Source of the DNA: Sphingobacterium composti
Lineage (GTDB): Bacteria > Bacteroidota > Bacteroidia > Sphingobacteriales > Sphingobacteriaceae
Length of the DNA: 64,000 nucleotides
Direction of reading: 5' to 3'
NCBI RefSeq assembly: GCF_009829075.1
Contig: NZ_WUQZ01000005.1
Coordinates: 62,001 to 126,000, forward strand
The notes under the pieces were generated by a model. That model did no database searches. It was not told the DNA's origin and was given only the letters and a program-made list of their open reading frames with translations. Below are positions 8,130 through 15,868 of this stretch, in pieces. The translations under genes were made by a program, and so were the position numbers. Every line of letters starts with the position of its first letter. The first letter of the stretch is position 1.

Positions 8130-8872
8130 GTAAAATAAAAGTTTCGGCAGTAAGTTATACCAATACATTACCGTTTTTACAAGGGGTAAAAGCGTCAGAA
8201 AAGCTTTTGCATCAAATTGATTTAAGTGTTGACGTACCAGCAGAATGTGCACGAAAAGTCATACAAGATGAAGTGGACATGGGAATTATTCCTGTTGCTG
8301 CATTGACAAGAATACCAAATTACCATATTATCACAGATTATTGTATTGGTTCGGATGGTGCTGTGGATTCTGTTTTTATCTTTTCAACAAAACCAATCGA
8401 AGAAATTACAAGTTTGCGTCTGGATAAACAGTCTCGCACATCCAATGGATTGGCTCGTATTCTGTTAAAACATTATTGGAAACGTGAGGTTGCTGTTACG
8501 ATGGAAGAAGAGGCTGATGCATATGTGCTAATTGGCGACCGGACATTCGGGCAAAAAGAAACTGTTCCTTATGTTTATGATTTAGGTGAAATTTGGAAAA
8601 AATTCACAGGATTGCCATTTGCTTACGCAGTGTGGGTATCCAACAAAAAACTTTCTGATGATTTTGTTAAGGACTTTAATGCAGCACTGAGAGATGGGGT
8701 TTCCCATCCGACAGACGTAATTGATGGATTGAAATCTTATCCGAATTTTGATTATAAAGAATATTTGACAGAATATTTGGATTTCAATTTGGATGCTGGA
8801 AAGAGAGAAGCAATATCTAGATATCTAGAATTTTATAAAGAATTAGAAGAGATTGATTTTAAAGGTGTATAG
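8126..8872 (+). CDS. mqnA: Chorismate dehydratase MqnA
   Basis: 248 residues of the periplasmic-binding-protein-like MqnA/MqnD fold. Dehydrates chorismate to 3-enolpyruvylbenzoate, the first committed step of the futalosine route. The N-terminus KVSAVSYTNTLPF matches the MqnA pattern of a Ser and an Asn-Thr lining the substrate pocket, followed by DMGIIPVAAL and SRTSNGLARILL. It overlaps the phosphatase gene by 4 bases and its product feeds the mqnE product two genes upstream. A convergent hairpin overlaps its 3' end. Confidence 0.9.
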   Translation: MSKIKVSAVSYTNTLPFLQGVKASEKLLHQIDLSVDVPAECARKVIQDEVDMGIIPVAALTRIPNYHIITDYCIGSDGAVDSVFIFSTKPIEEITSLRLDKQSRTSNGLARILLKHYWKREVAVTMEEEADAYVLIGDRTFGQKETVPYVYDLGEIWKKFTGLPFAYAVWVSNKKLSDDFVKDFNAALRDGVSHPTDVIDGLKSYPNFDYKEYLTEYLDFNLDAGKREAISRYLEFYKELEEIDFKGV

Positions 8873-8889
8873 TTTTAAAATCAATCTCT
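8848..8889. terminator. Convergent hairpin at the mqnA 3' end
   Basis: Fourteen-base arms, 8848-8861 and 8876-8889 (core AGAGATTGATTTTA), pair perfectly and enclose the mqnA stop codon. The tails are AT-rich rather than a clean T-run, so it may terminate in both directions with moderate strength. Confidence 0.55.
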
Positions 8890-8896
8890 TAAAATT

Positions 8897-9340
8897 TTAG
8901 TAGCGCATTCTCCAGCTAGTGATTAAACCATCTTTAACTGTAAATAAAAAATTGGCTTTATTGGTATAACCAATACTTGAATATTGACCTGTAACCACCA
9001 CTTCGTTACCACTTATTATTTCTATTTTTGGATTTGCAACTTTACCTTTTCTGTCGATAATATCCGTTTGAATCCATTTGTACGTTTCAGCAGCCGTTTT
9101 CATAGCGCCATCAGCACCATACGCTTGGGTAGCCTTATCTGAAAATTGTGCTCTGATTGCTTGAGCATCTTCGGCTTGCATAGCTTCTATTAAAGCCTTT
9201 ACTGGTTTTGCTATATCTTCCATATTTTTTTCTGTATTAAAGTTTTCTGATTGTTGATTAGTTTTCTTTGTTGAATTCTGTTGTTGCCCACAAGCTGTAA
9301 AAGTTATTACAGATAGTGCTATAAAAAGGAAATGTTTCAT
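8897..9340 (-). CDS. NTF2-like (SnoaL/DUF4440-type) lipoprotein
   Basis: 147 residues. Signal peptide with a lipobox FTACGQQ, so Cys17 is probably lipidated and the protein membrane-anchored, followed by a polar Gln/Asn/Lys linker. From about residue 40 the sequence fits the NTF2-like cone fold: helix VKALIEAMQAEDAQAIRAQF, then strands ending NKANFLFTVKDGLITSWRMRY. Such domains bind small hydrophobic ligands or act as accessory domains; no catalytic residues can be named. It is the last gene of the minus-strand block that contains the carbonic anhydrase. Confidence 0.7.
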   Translation of the reverse strand: MKHFLFIALSVITFTACGQQQNSTKKTNQQSENFNTEKNMEDIAKPVKALIEAMQAEDAQAIRAQFSDKATQAYGADGAMKTAAETYKWIQTDIIDRKGKVANPKIEIISGNEVVVTGQYSSIGYTNKANFLFTVKDGLITSWRMRY

Positions 9341-9415
9341 TTGTTTTAATTGATAATTGATAATGGGAAATTGATATTTGATATTTGAGAATTATCAATT
9401 GTAAATTGTGAATTC
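9341..9415. repeat. AT-rich intergenic repeat, copy 1
   Basis: Contains AATTGATAATTGATAATGG and later the inverted form ATTATCAATTGTAAATT. The same words fill the other gaps of this block (10154-10247, 11265-11315, 11645-11696, 13305-13343). Not coding. Confidence 0.6.
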
Positions 9416-10153
9416 TCAATTCTTATAATATTTCTCCATCAAGCTTTTTCGTTCGCTGGATTCCAAATCAATACATTCAAAGCGTTTGTACTGACAGAAT
9501 GAACCCATATCACGGTCGCCGTTAATGAAGATGCCTCCAACTAAAAGAACATATTTACAAGGGTAATTGGTTTCTTTAACCAAAACTTGAATACGTTCGT
9601 CAATGGCTTCATACATCACTTCTGTGGCTTCGAAAATTTGATTGGGAGCATTCAATATTCGTTTTTTTTGATGTAGAAAAATTTGTTCAATTGTATTCAT
9701 CTGAAAGTCTAATGAAGATACATTGCCTTGGATGATTTTATTGTCAATCAATTTGCCTAAAGCGCCTTTTGCAGCACCACAACATGCAGAATTTGCACTT
9801 TGACCGATACGATGAATCTCCCCAATCGTTCCATCTTTTGTGATACCAATATGTGGAGCGTAGAAAATTATCACAGCGCCATCTTCGGGTACGTGATGTG
9901 CAAACGCATTCATACCTGTGATGCCTGCAAATGGAAATCCATTCAATCCACCCAAATGAAAAGGACCAAGCATTTCTAAAGCTCGAGGTGGATATTGTAT
10001 GGCATTAACATCATCGCAACACATACTGTCGGCGTGCATCAATTGATTAGGTTTCAAACCTAATTCTTCTTCAATAGTATCTAAAAGTCTATTTACGGTA
10101 TCGATAGAAGTCATCGCTTTCGGATACCATTTTCTTACGGATTCTAAACTCAT
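9416..10153 (-). CDS. LCIB/LCIC-type beta-carbonic anhydrase
   Basis: 245 residues. The sequence fits the LCIB carbonic anhydrase family, first known from Chlamydomonas and diatoms, which interconverts CO2 and bicarbonate with zinc held by Cys-His-Cys. Candidate ligands are C45 (in SMCCDDVN), H101 (in FYAPHIGI) and C125 (in NSACCGAAKG), with D47/D48 as the beta-CA-like acidic residue. Family wording is also seen in GGLNGFPFAGITGMNAFAHH (residues 68-87). No signal peptide, so it acts in the cytoplasm. A bestrophin gene lies immediately upstream on the same strand. The family call rests on motif recognition; activity is inferred. Confidence 0.8.
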   Translation of the reverse strand: MSLESVRKWYPKAMTSIDTVNRLLDTIEEELGLKPNQLMHADSMCCDDVNAIQYPPRALEMLGPFHLGGLNGFPFAGITGMNAFAHHVPEDGAVIIFYAPHIGITKDGTIGEIHRIGQSANSACCGAAKGALGKLIDNKIIQGNVSSLDFQMNTIEQIFLHQKKRILNAPNQIFEATEVMYEAIDERIQVLVKETNYPCKYVLLVGGIFINGDRDMGSFCQYKRFECIDLESSERKSLMEKYYKN

Positions 10154-10247
10154 TTTTATAATTGATAATGGTTAAATTATAAATGATGATTTGTAATTGA
10201 TAATTTGTGATTGAAAATGAAAAATTGCTTATTCTCCATTTTCAATT
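10154..10247. repeat. AT-rich intergenic repeat, copy 2
   Basis: Two TAATTGATAAT units (one followed by GGTTAAATTATAAATG) and a CCATTTTCAATTCT end. Lies between the carbonic anhydrase and bestrophin genes. Confidence 0.55.
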
Positions 10248-11264
10248 CTACATCATAATATTATTTTTTGCTTGGATGGCTGGTGGTAAGTCCGTTTCGC
10301 CAAGCATTTCGCGTAGATCAATCTCAATATTTCTACTGATTTGTGTAATCGGAATATCATTGGCATTTCCTTCAAATGGATTTTCGGTGCTTTCGCCAAT
10401 TTGTTCTAATACCAAGAATATCCAGCCGACTAATACGCTTAACGGAATCGTTAGCCAAATAATCCATTCGCCAAATTTGTCAATGTTTTTGGATAGTTCT
10501 CCAATGAAACCTAATGGAATCAAGAAACAAAGCAGATTGGTAAAATAGATATTGATGCTGGAAAACTGACGTGGATATGGGAAATTTTTGATGCGTTCGC
10601 ATTTTCCTTGTTGGTCGTACAAATCTTTGATTTGATTTTCGAAACTTACATAATTATAATCACCGATAATACCTTTTTTGTTCAATTCTTTTAATTGATG
10701 CGATTGTTTTGCTAAGATTTGTGTAGCTCTGTTTTTAGTCGATAATATATACCGCAATTCATCTTCCGAAAGGTATGGCTTCAATTCATCTTCTAGCTTT
10801 GTTACCCATTCTGGTACGGTATAATACTTGAGATAATCTTGATTATATCTTTTTGTTTTTACGTTTTCCCAACCTTTTACTTCTCGCAATTGAAAACGCA
10901 ATGCCGTTAGCCAAGCAAAATGACGATAGATAATTTCCTTTTGTAATTGAGCATTTTGTGTAGGATTACCTGTTCGTACAAAATCCTTGGTCATCACACC
11001 AAACGTGCGACTACTATTGATAATTGCACCATATATTTGACGAGCTTCCCAAGTACGGTTGTATGTTTGCGTGTTTTTGAATCCAGAAATAAAGGCTGTA
11101 GCCGTACCAATCAATGCAACCGGCACCCACGGAATCGCCAACCAATGCCAACCTAAATATAAAAATAGGATTGTGGGAGCAATGGATAATAGCAACATTT
11201 TGATGATATTGTGCTTCGTCCATGGGATAAAATGTTGTAGTTTATAATGGCTTGATATGTTCAT
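10248..11264 (-). CDS. Bestrophin family anion channel
   Basis: 338 residues. Bestrophins are pentameric channels for anions, including bicarbonate; bacterial members form the UPF0187/YneE group. The family mark is the stretch after the second helix, FKNTQTYNRTWEARQIYGAI (residues 62-81), matching the F-R-N-x-x-x-Y-x-R-W-E-A pattern. Hydrophobic segments are at about 24-42, 46-60, 239-256 and 270-290, and the family's ENPFEGNANDIPI stretch is at about 302-314. The start is the ATG at 11264. Directly upstream of the LCIB-type carbonic anhydrase; in algae bestrophin-like proteins supply bicarbonate to the LCIB zone. Conducted ion here: inferred. Confidence 0.85.
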   Translation of the reverse strand: MNISSHYKLQHFIPWTKHNIIKMLLLSIAPTILFLYLGWHWLAIPWVPVALIGTATAFISGFKNTQTYNRTWEARQIYGAIINSSRTFGVMTKDFVRTGNPTQNAQLQKEIIYRHFAWLTALRFQLREVKGWENVKTKRYNQDYLKYYTVPEWVTKLEDELKPYLSEDELRYILSTKNRATQILAKQSHQLKELNKKGIIGDYNYVSFENQIKDLYDQQGKCERIKNFPYPRQFSSINIYFTNLLCFLIPLGFIGELSKNIDKFGEWIIWLTIPLSVLVGWIFLVLEQIGESTENPFEGNANDIPITQISRNIEIDLREMLGETDLPPAIQAKNNIMM

Positions 11265-11315
11265 TTTTTGAATTGAAAATTTATAATTAACAATTGATAA
11301 TTATTTTTGACGTTT
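11265..11315. repeat. AT-rich intergenic repeat, copy 3
   Basis: Contains GAATTGAAAATTTATAATT and AACAATTGATAATTA, the same words as the neighbouring gaps. Lies between the IVP-like gene and the bestrophin gene. Confidence 0.5.
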
Positions 11316-11659
11316 TTATTTTGTTGACTTAATTATAGAAATAAGTATTTTTAATATTTCAGTTATATCGGTTTTAATAGAGATATATTCTGTTTGCGAT
11401 AAATAATCAGATTGATATAAAAGTTCAATCCAATAATCTGTTTTATTCGCTTCTTTTAAAGCAATTGATAATTTGTGAATAAAATCTGCAGTGCTTTCAA
11501 CTTGTTCACTTTCCCTTACTAAAGCTCCAATAGCAGTTCCGCTTCGCAAAAGTTGTTTGCTCAAAACAACTCCCTTTTATTTTCTTTGAGAAACTTATAG
11601 AGATGAACAGTTCGCAGAGCAAACGCAAACGACTTGTACTTTATAATATTCTCTCTCAT
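11316..11659 (-). pseudogene. Four-helix-bundle protein of the 23S rRNA intervening-sequence family, frameshifted
   Basis: The minus strand from the ATG at 11659 reads MRENIIKYKSFAFALRTVHL, runs on to KENKRELF and stops at 11561. One frame over, reading continues with SKQLLRSGTAIGALVRESEQ to 11316. Joined, these give the usual S23/IVP protein of about 115 residues, whose motif is LSKQLLRSGTSIGA. The switch occurs in a run of four T (plus-strand A at 11563-11566); one extra T would restore the frame. A TTG at 11564 could start the second half alone but would remove the first helix. Standalone members of this family are common in Bacteroidota and their role is unclear. Confidence 0.75.
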
Positions 11660-11696
11660 AATTATCAATTATCAATTTACAATTCTCCATTATCAA
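11645..11696. repeat. AT-rich intergenic repeat, copy 4
   Basis: Contains ATAATTATCAATTATCAATT and CCATTATCAATTAA, the inverted form of copies 1 and 2. It overlaps the first codons of the frameshifted IVP-like gene. Confidence 0.55.
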
Positions 11697-13304
11697 TTAA
11701 TGCTGTATTCCCGTTATTTTCAATTCTTCTAAATCCAACTGAAATTCTGCATGACGGATTTCTTCATCGGTGCAAATCGGATCTTTCTTCAATAAGAATA
11801 ATTCTTTACGTTGTTGTGCGATAATTTCTAATAGCATTTGATGATATAATTCAATTCCCGATTCGGCAGTATGTGAACATTCTAATGAATTCAGCCGCTC
11901 TTTGGTATTAGAAATTTCATCTTCCAAATTTTCTTTATAAAACTGTATTAATTCATTCGAGGAAAGATTTTCGTTGTATTTTTCATTGATATGATTTAAG
12001 GCTACTTTTCCTAATCTTATTTGAATAAGTGCGCGTTGTTCTTCTTCATTTGCTATATTGTCTATTTCTTTCAAGTTAATAAGTTTGATAACAAATGGCA
12101 ATGTTAAACCTTGAAATACCAACGTGACAAAAATTACCACGAACGTGATAAAGATGATTAAATTTCGTTGCGGAAATGCTTCCGTTTCATTCAACATCAA
12201 CGGAATAGAAAGTGCTGTAGCTAATGAAACGACACCACGCATTCCTGCCCAACTGATTACCAAAGGACCTTTCCACCCTGGAGAAGGATCTTTACGTGCT
12301 TTTGGACTTAATAATCTCGGCAAATGTGCCGCAGGATAAACCCACAAATAGCGCAATAAAATAACGATAACGCTAATAATCAATCCATACTTAATACCAT
12401 CAGCAATCGAATATTCGCCCAAACCAGCAACGATTTCGGGTAATTCCAAACCAATTAAAATAAATACTAATGCATTCATCAAAAAAATCATGGTCGTCCA
12501 AACGCCCAACATATTCAAACGCGTACTGCCAGTATTGAATACTTCGTGCGCACGATACGACATAAATAATCCACCACTCACAACCGCCATCACACCCGAA
12601 AAATGAAATTGTTCTGCTGCCAAAAACAAAATGTAAGGTGTCATCACAGTTAATGCTGCATCAATCGCAGGTGTTGTAGGTAAAAAGCGATGTATAGCAT
12701 ACATGATATTTGCACCAACTAACCCAACAACTATACCCATTCCAGCCACAATAAAAAATTGCCCAGTAGCTTCTTGCATGGAAAATGTACCCGACAAAAC
12801 CGCTAAAACCGCAAATTTGAATACGATTAACGTAGATGCATCATTCACCAAACTTTCACCTTCGAGAATGGTCATTAATCGTTTTGGAACCTTCATGCCT
12901 TTTAATACCGTAGCCGCAGCTACAGCATCAGGGGGAGATACTATTCCGCCCAAAAGGAAACCTAATGCCAATGTAAATCCTGGAATAAAAGCGTTTGAAG
13001 CATAAGCGACCACCATGGAAGTAAAAAATACTAATCCAAAAGCCAATAAAGCAATCGGGCGCCTCCATTTCCAAAAATCTTTCCATGAGGTGTACCAAGC
13101 TGCTTCGTAAAGCAACGGAGGTAGGAAAATTAAGAAGATTAAATCGGGTTCGAGGTGTAACACAGGCATTCCGGGTATAAAACTGATAGCTAATCCGGCT
13201 ATGACTAAAAATATCGGATAAGCAACCCTGATGCGTTGCGCTAACATTACTAAATGGATAACGGCAAATAATAATCCTAAAACAAGTAATATTTGGTGGT
13301 GCAT
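11697..13304 (-). CDS. Na+/H+ antiporter, CPA1/NhaP type
   Basis: 535 residues. Exchanges Na+ (or K+) for H+ across the inner membrane. About twelve hydrophobic segments fill residues 1-420. Key stretches are FLPPLLYEAAW (residues 60-70), GIVSPPDAVAA, and LEGESLVNDASTLIVFKFA (residues 147-165), which holds the paired-acid ion site of CPA1 exchangers; a SWAGMRGVVSLATALS helix follows near 355. The last 110 residues are a charged cytoplasmic tail, probably helical, as in NhaP. It heads the minus-strand run that includes the bestrophin and carbonic anhydrase, so proton and bicarbonate handling may be linked. Confidence 0.88.
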   Translation of the reverse strand: MHHQILLVLGLLFAVIHLVMLAQRIRVAYPIFLVIAGLAISFIPGMPVLHLEPDLIFLIFLPPLLYEAAWYTSWKDFWKWRRPIALLAFGLVFFTSMVVAYASNAFIPGFTLALGFLLGGIVSPPDAVAAATVLKGMKVPKRLMTILEGESLVNDASTLIVFKFAVLAVLSGTFSMQEATGQFFIVAGMGIVVGLVGANIMYAIHRFLPTTPAIDAALTVMTPYILFLAAEQFHFSGVMAVVSGGLFMSYRAHEVFNTGSTRLNMLGVWTTMIFLMNALVFILIGLELPEIVAGLGEYSIADGIKYGLIISVIVILLRYLWVYPAAHLPRLLSPKARKDPSPGWKGPLVISWAGMRGVVSLATALSIPLMLNETEAFPQRNLIIFITFVVIFVTLVFQGLTLPFVIKLINLKEIDNIANEEEQRALIQIRLGKVALNHINEKYNENLSSNELIQFYKENLEDEISNTKERLNSLECSHTAESGIELYHQMLLEIIAQQRKELFLLKKDPICTDEEIRHAEFQLDLEELKITGIQH

Positions 13305-13343
13305 GTTTATAATTTATAATGGTTAATTATCAATTGTAAATTT
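13305..13343. repeat. AT-rich intergenic repeat, copy 5
   Basis: Contains TTTATAATGGTTAATTATC and AATTGTAAATTTTCAATTAC, repeating the words found in the four gaps downstream. Confidence 0.5.
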
Positions 13344-13694
13344 TCAATTACTCTTAAGTGGATGTTGCAAATAAATAATAACAAGATTCAATAATAGAAA
13401 TGGGACTTCAATTGCCGCACCTTTTACATCTTTGATGAGCAATTGCAAACAAAGTATCATTAAGATACCAGCAGCCATTAAGAAATTGCCCCATACAAAT
13501 GTTTTGGGAAATAAAATAAGTAATGATGCAAGCATGGTTACAGCACCATTTATCATAACCGCATTTTTGCTAAAATTCCATTTAGCGAACATTTCTAACA
13601 TTTCAGCTTTGCCAGTAAGCATTGCCCATCCGTGTTTGAAGCCCATGAATACTGCCACAAGTATCAAGGCTGCGTTAATAATTTTTAGTATCAT
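13344..13694 (-). CDS. DoxX-like four-helix membrane protein
   Basis: 116 residues from the ATG at 13694. Four hydrophobic segments (about 4-20, 46-66, 70-86 and 92-110) fill the protein. The sequence suits the DoxX/DoxD-like superfamily of small membrane proteins, with a weakly conserved GFKHGWAMLTG after helix 1 and ILFPKTFVWGNFLMAAGIL in the middle. An upstream in-frame start at 13727 would overlap the methyltransferase, so the ATG 2 bases after that gene's stop is preferred; this tight join indicates co-transcription. Function unknown. Confidence 0.6.
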   Translation of the reverse strand: MILKIINAALILVAVFMGFKHGWAMLTGKAEMLEMFAKWNFSKNAVMINGAVTMLASLLILFPKTFVWGNFLMAAGILMILCLQLLIKDVKGAAIEVPFLLLNLVIIYLQHPLKSN

Positions 13695-13696
13695 AG

Positions 13697-14224
13697 TTAA
13701 TTGTTTTTGGTTGTTATTAAAGCACAATACATATTATTTTGTTCATAAATAGATTTGCGCTCAGCTATTTTATTTATATCATATTTATCCGCTGGAAATA
13801 GTTTGTTTAGATTTGAAAATGGAATAGGATAGGGCACCCATTGATTTGAAATGGAGGTGTCGTATTCTATTAGGATAAATTGCTTTTTCTCTTTAAAAAG
13901 TTTTCCCAATCTACAAACGACTTCATATTGATTTTCCATATAATGCAAGGCATTTGCCATGATAATACCATCTAGATTAGATACATTGAGGTCTAAATAT
14001 GCTATATCTGATTTTATGAAATAAATATGTACACCATTATGAGTTTGATCAGGGATTTGTTGCGAAACTTTATCAATTGCATAAATAATACTTCCAGCAG
14101 GAAGTAATCGAGCTAATGATAGTGTAAAAACTCCACTTCCACATCCTAAATCTGCCCATGTTTGCGTTTTTTCGGATATAGATATTGCTTTTTTAATAAA
14201 ATACACACATTCAGCAATTTCCAC
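13697..14224 (-). CDS. Class I SAM-dependent methyltransferase
   Basis: 175 residues. The SAM-binding motif I is WADLGCGSGVFTLSLARLL (about residues 23-41), followed by the acidic end of strand 2 (IYAIDK) and the post-motif GIIMANALHYM. Small molecule, protein or lipid substrates are all possible. The start is a GTG at 14224, since an in-frame stop lies 9 bases upstream and no ATG precedes motif I. It shares an operon with the DoxX-like gene, 2 bases downstream. Confidence 0.8.
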   Translation of the reverse strand: MEIAECVYFIKKAISISEKTQTWADLGCGSGVFTLSLARLLPAGSIIYAIDKVSQQIPDQTHNGVHIYFIKSDIAYLDLNVSNLDGIIMANALHYMENQYEVVCRLGKLFKEKKQFILIEYDTSISNQWVPYPIPFSNLNKLFPADKYDINKIAERKSIYEQNNMYCALITTKNN

Positions 14225-14319
14225 CTTTATTTAAATTCGTTTAAGCTTAATAATTGTTTGATGATTAAAAATATACAAAAGAAATTAAATTCTCTGAAAT
14301 AAAATTTCTATTTAAAAAA

Positions 14320-14353
14320 ATCAAAAAGCCAGTATTACTAATAACACTGGCTT
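14320..14353 (-). terminator. Rho-independent terminator after the SDR gene
   Basis: Arms AAGCCAGT (14326-14333) and ACTGGCTT (14346-14353) form a stem; read on the minus strand it is followed by TTTTTGA and a further T-run. It lies 19 bases past the SDR stop. Confidence 0.75.
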
Positions 14354-14371
14354 CGAATAAATTTTGATTAA

Positions 14372-15127
14372 TTATCTAGTCGTATAACCACCGTTTGCAA
14401 AGATAGTTTGACCTGTAACCCACCAGCCGTCAGTTACCAAAAACTCTACTAAAGGAGCGATATCTTTGATATCTGTTAATCCACCCAATGCCGATGCTGA
14501 TTTGTGATACGCAACTGCTTCTGGAGCTTCTTGACCATAGAAAAATGGCGTATCCATAGGACCTGGAGCAACACCAGTTACAGAAATACCTCTTTCACCA
14601 AATTCTTTTGATGCCATACGTGTAAAATGTTCTACTGGAGCTTTAGCACCCGCATATGTAGAGTACAGTCCAGTATAAGCTGCTAATAATGATGTTACGA
14701 TTGTACAGATTTTACCATTGTCATTCAATGTTTTACCTGCTTCTTGAATAAAGAAATACGCCACTTTAGAGTTGATGTCAAACATTGTATCGTACTCTGC
14801 CTCAGTAGTTTCTAAGAAAGGTTTTTTCAAAACCATGCCTACCGTATTGATTGCAATGTCAATTCCACCAAATTTGGCTTTGGTTTCAGCGAAAAGTTTA
14901 GAAATATTTTCAACTTTTGTCAAATCAGCTTGGAAAGTAAAAGCTTCGCCTCCATTTGATTGGATATCGGCCAATGTTTGTTCTGCATCCGCTTTTGTAG
15001 CATCGCTATTATAGTGAATAGCTACTTTCGCTCCTTTAGCAGCAAAATCTCTACTTAACAATCCACCTAAATTTTTTGCTCCACCAGCAATTAATACAAC
15101 TTTTCCTTTTAAATCATTTCTTGCCAT
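14372..15127 (-). CDS. Short-chain dehydrogenase/reductase
   Basis: 251 residues, a classical SDR. The cofactor loop reads VLIAGGAKNLGGLLSRDFA (residues 11-29), a variant of TGxxxGxG; NTVG at about 93 replaces the usual NNAG; the catalytic Ser lies in IVTSLLAA and YxxxK is YAGAK near 157. The C-terminus WWVTGQTIFANGGYTTR is the usual SDR ending. Basic residues after strand 2 are few, so cofactor preference is not clear. A general alcohol/ketone oxidoreductase; the substrate cannot be named. Transcribed alone or after the AraC-type gene 131 bases upstream. Confidence 0.85.
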   Translation of the reverse strand: MARNDLKGKVVLIAGGAKNLGGLLSRDFAAKGAKVAIHYNSDATKADAEQTLADIQSNGGEAFTFQADLTKVENISKLFAETKAKFGGIDIAINTVGMVLKKPFLETTEAEYDTMFDINSKVAYFFIQEAGKTLNDNGKICTIVTSLLAAYTGLYSTYAGAKAPVEHFTRMASKEFGERGISVTGVAPGPMDTPFFYGQEAPEAVAYHKSASALGGLTDIKDIAPLVEFLVTDGWWVTGQTIFANGGYTTR

Positions 15128-15258
15128 AATTGATTGTTTATTTTATTAATAATCAATGCAAATATGTGTCGTTTTATGACAATAAAAATGGTGAACTTTT
15201 CGGTATTTGAATTTTGTAGTACTTTTTCTACATACTTATTATAGCAGTAGTTAAATAG

Positions 15259-15609
15259 TTATAGTTGTTTTCTCAATTCGCCAGGTGTTAATCCAGTGAA
15301 TTTTTTGATAAACTTAGAAAAGTTTGAAGGGTCGTATGTGAGTGTTCGAGCAACATCGGCAACCGATTTACTCTTGTCAGAAAGCAGTCGTTTTGCAGCG
15401 TCAATTATTTTTAAGTCATAATAATGACAAGGATGATGTCCTGTTTCTTTCTGAAGAGTTTCAGTTAGATGACCATGAGAAATATTTAGTTTTTCGGCAA
15501 TTTGATTTATTTCCAAAAATTCTTCTTCCACATGATTAACTACATTATCAATGTGCTGATCTAATAAATCAAAATATTGTTTCAATAATTTCTTGCCAGC
15601 AGATGCCAT
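15259..15609 (-). CDS. Stand-alone AraC-type DNA-binding protein
   Basis: 116 residues consisting almost only of the AraC/XylS double helix-turn-helix: IAEKLNISHGHLTETLQKETG (first HTH, residues about 37-57) and VADVARTLTYDPSNFSKFIKKFTGLTPGELR (second HTH and signature, about 83-113). No sensor domain is attached. It begins 1 base after an 82-codon orphan gene that itself follows the universal stress gene, so the three form one operon; the orphan could supply the missing sensor, but that is a guess. Confidence 0.8.
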   Translation of the reverse strand: MASAGKKLLKQYFDLLDQHIDNVVNHVEEEFLEINQIAEKLNISHGHLTETLQKETGHHPCHYYDLKIIDAAKRLLSDKSKSVADVARTLTYDPSNFSKFIKKFTGLTPGELRKQL

Positions 15610-15610
15610 A

Positions 15611-15859
15611 TTATTTTAGAATAATAATTTCTTTTTGTGCTAGTAAGTTTTTATAAGTAATCTTAGATTCATCATTCAAAAAATGCTGATGTGATGGAGC
15701 TGGGATTACGATTTTTATTTCTTTATTGCTCCCTAGCGGCACAAAAAAAAGTGCGCCTTGCTCGATCATTTTTTCATCAGTAAGCAAAGTATATTTTTTG
15801 ATTTTCGCATCTAAAAGTTGTTGCGCATTAAGATTGTTTAGTATAATTTGAATATTCAT
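15611..15859 (-). CDS. Orphan 82-residue protein between usp and the AraC-type gene
   Basis: I do not recognise this protein. It has 82 residues from the ATG at 15859; a TTG three codons earlier would abut the usp stop. No membrane segment or signal peptide. The pattern suggests a small alpha/beta domain: helix NAQQLLDAKIKKYTLL, strands GALFFVPLG and EIKIVIPAP, ending KNLLAQKEIIILK. It is coupled with 1-base and 9-base gaps to the AraC-type gene downstream and the universal stress gene upstream, so a role in stress regulation is likely by context only. Confidence 0.6.
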   Translation of the reverse strand: MNIQIILNNLNAQQLLDAKIKKYTLLTDEKMIEQGALFFVPLGSNKEIKIVIPAPSHQHFLNDESKITYKNLLAQKEIIILK

Positions 15860-15868
15860 CTTGTCCAA

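Noticed and set aside
9341..13343. CRISPR-like array from the repeated AT-rich gaps
   Set aside because: The copies are interrupted by genes, differ in length and have no regular spacers.
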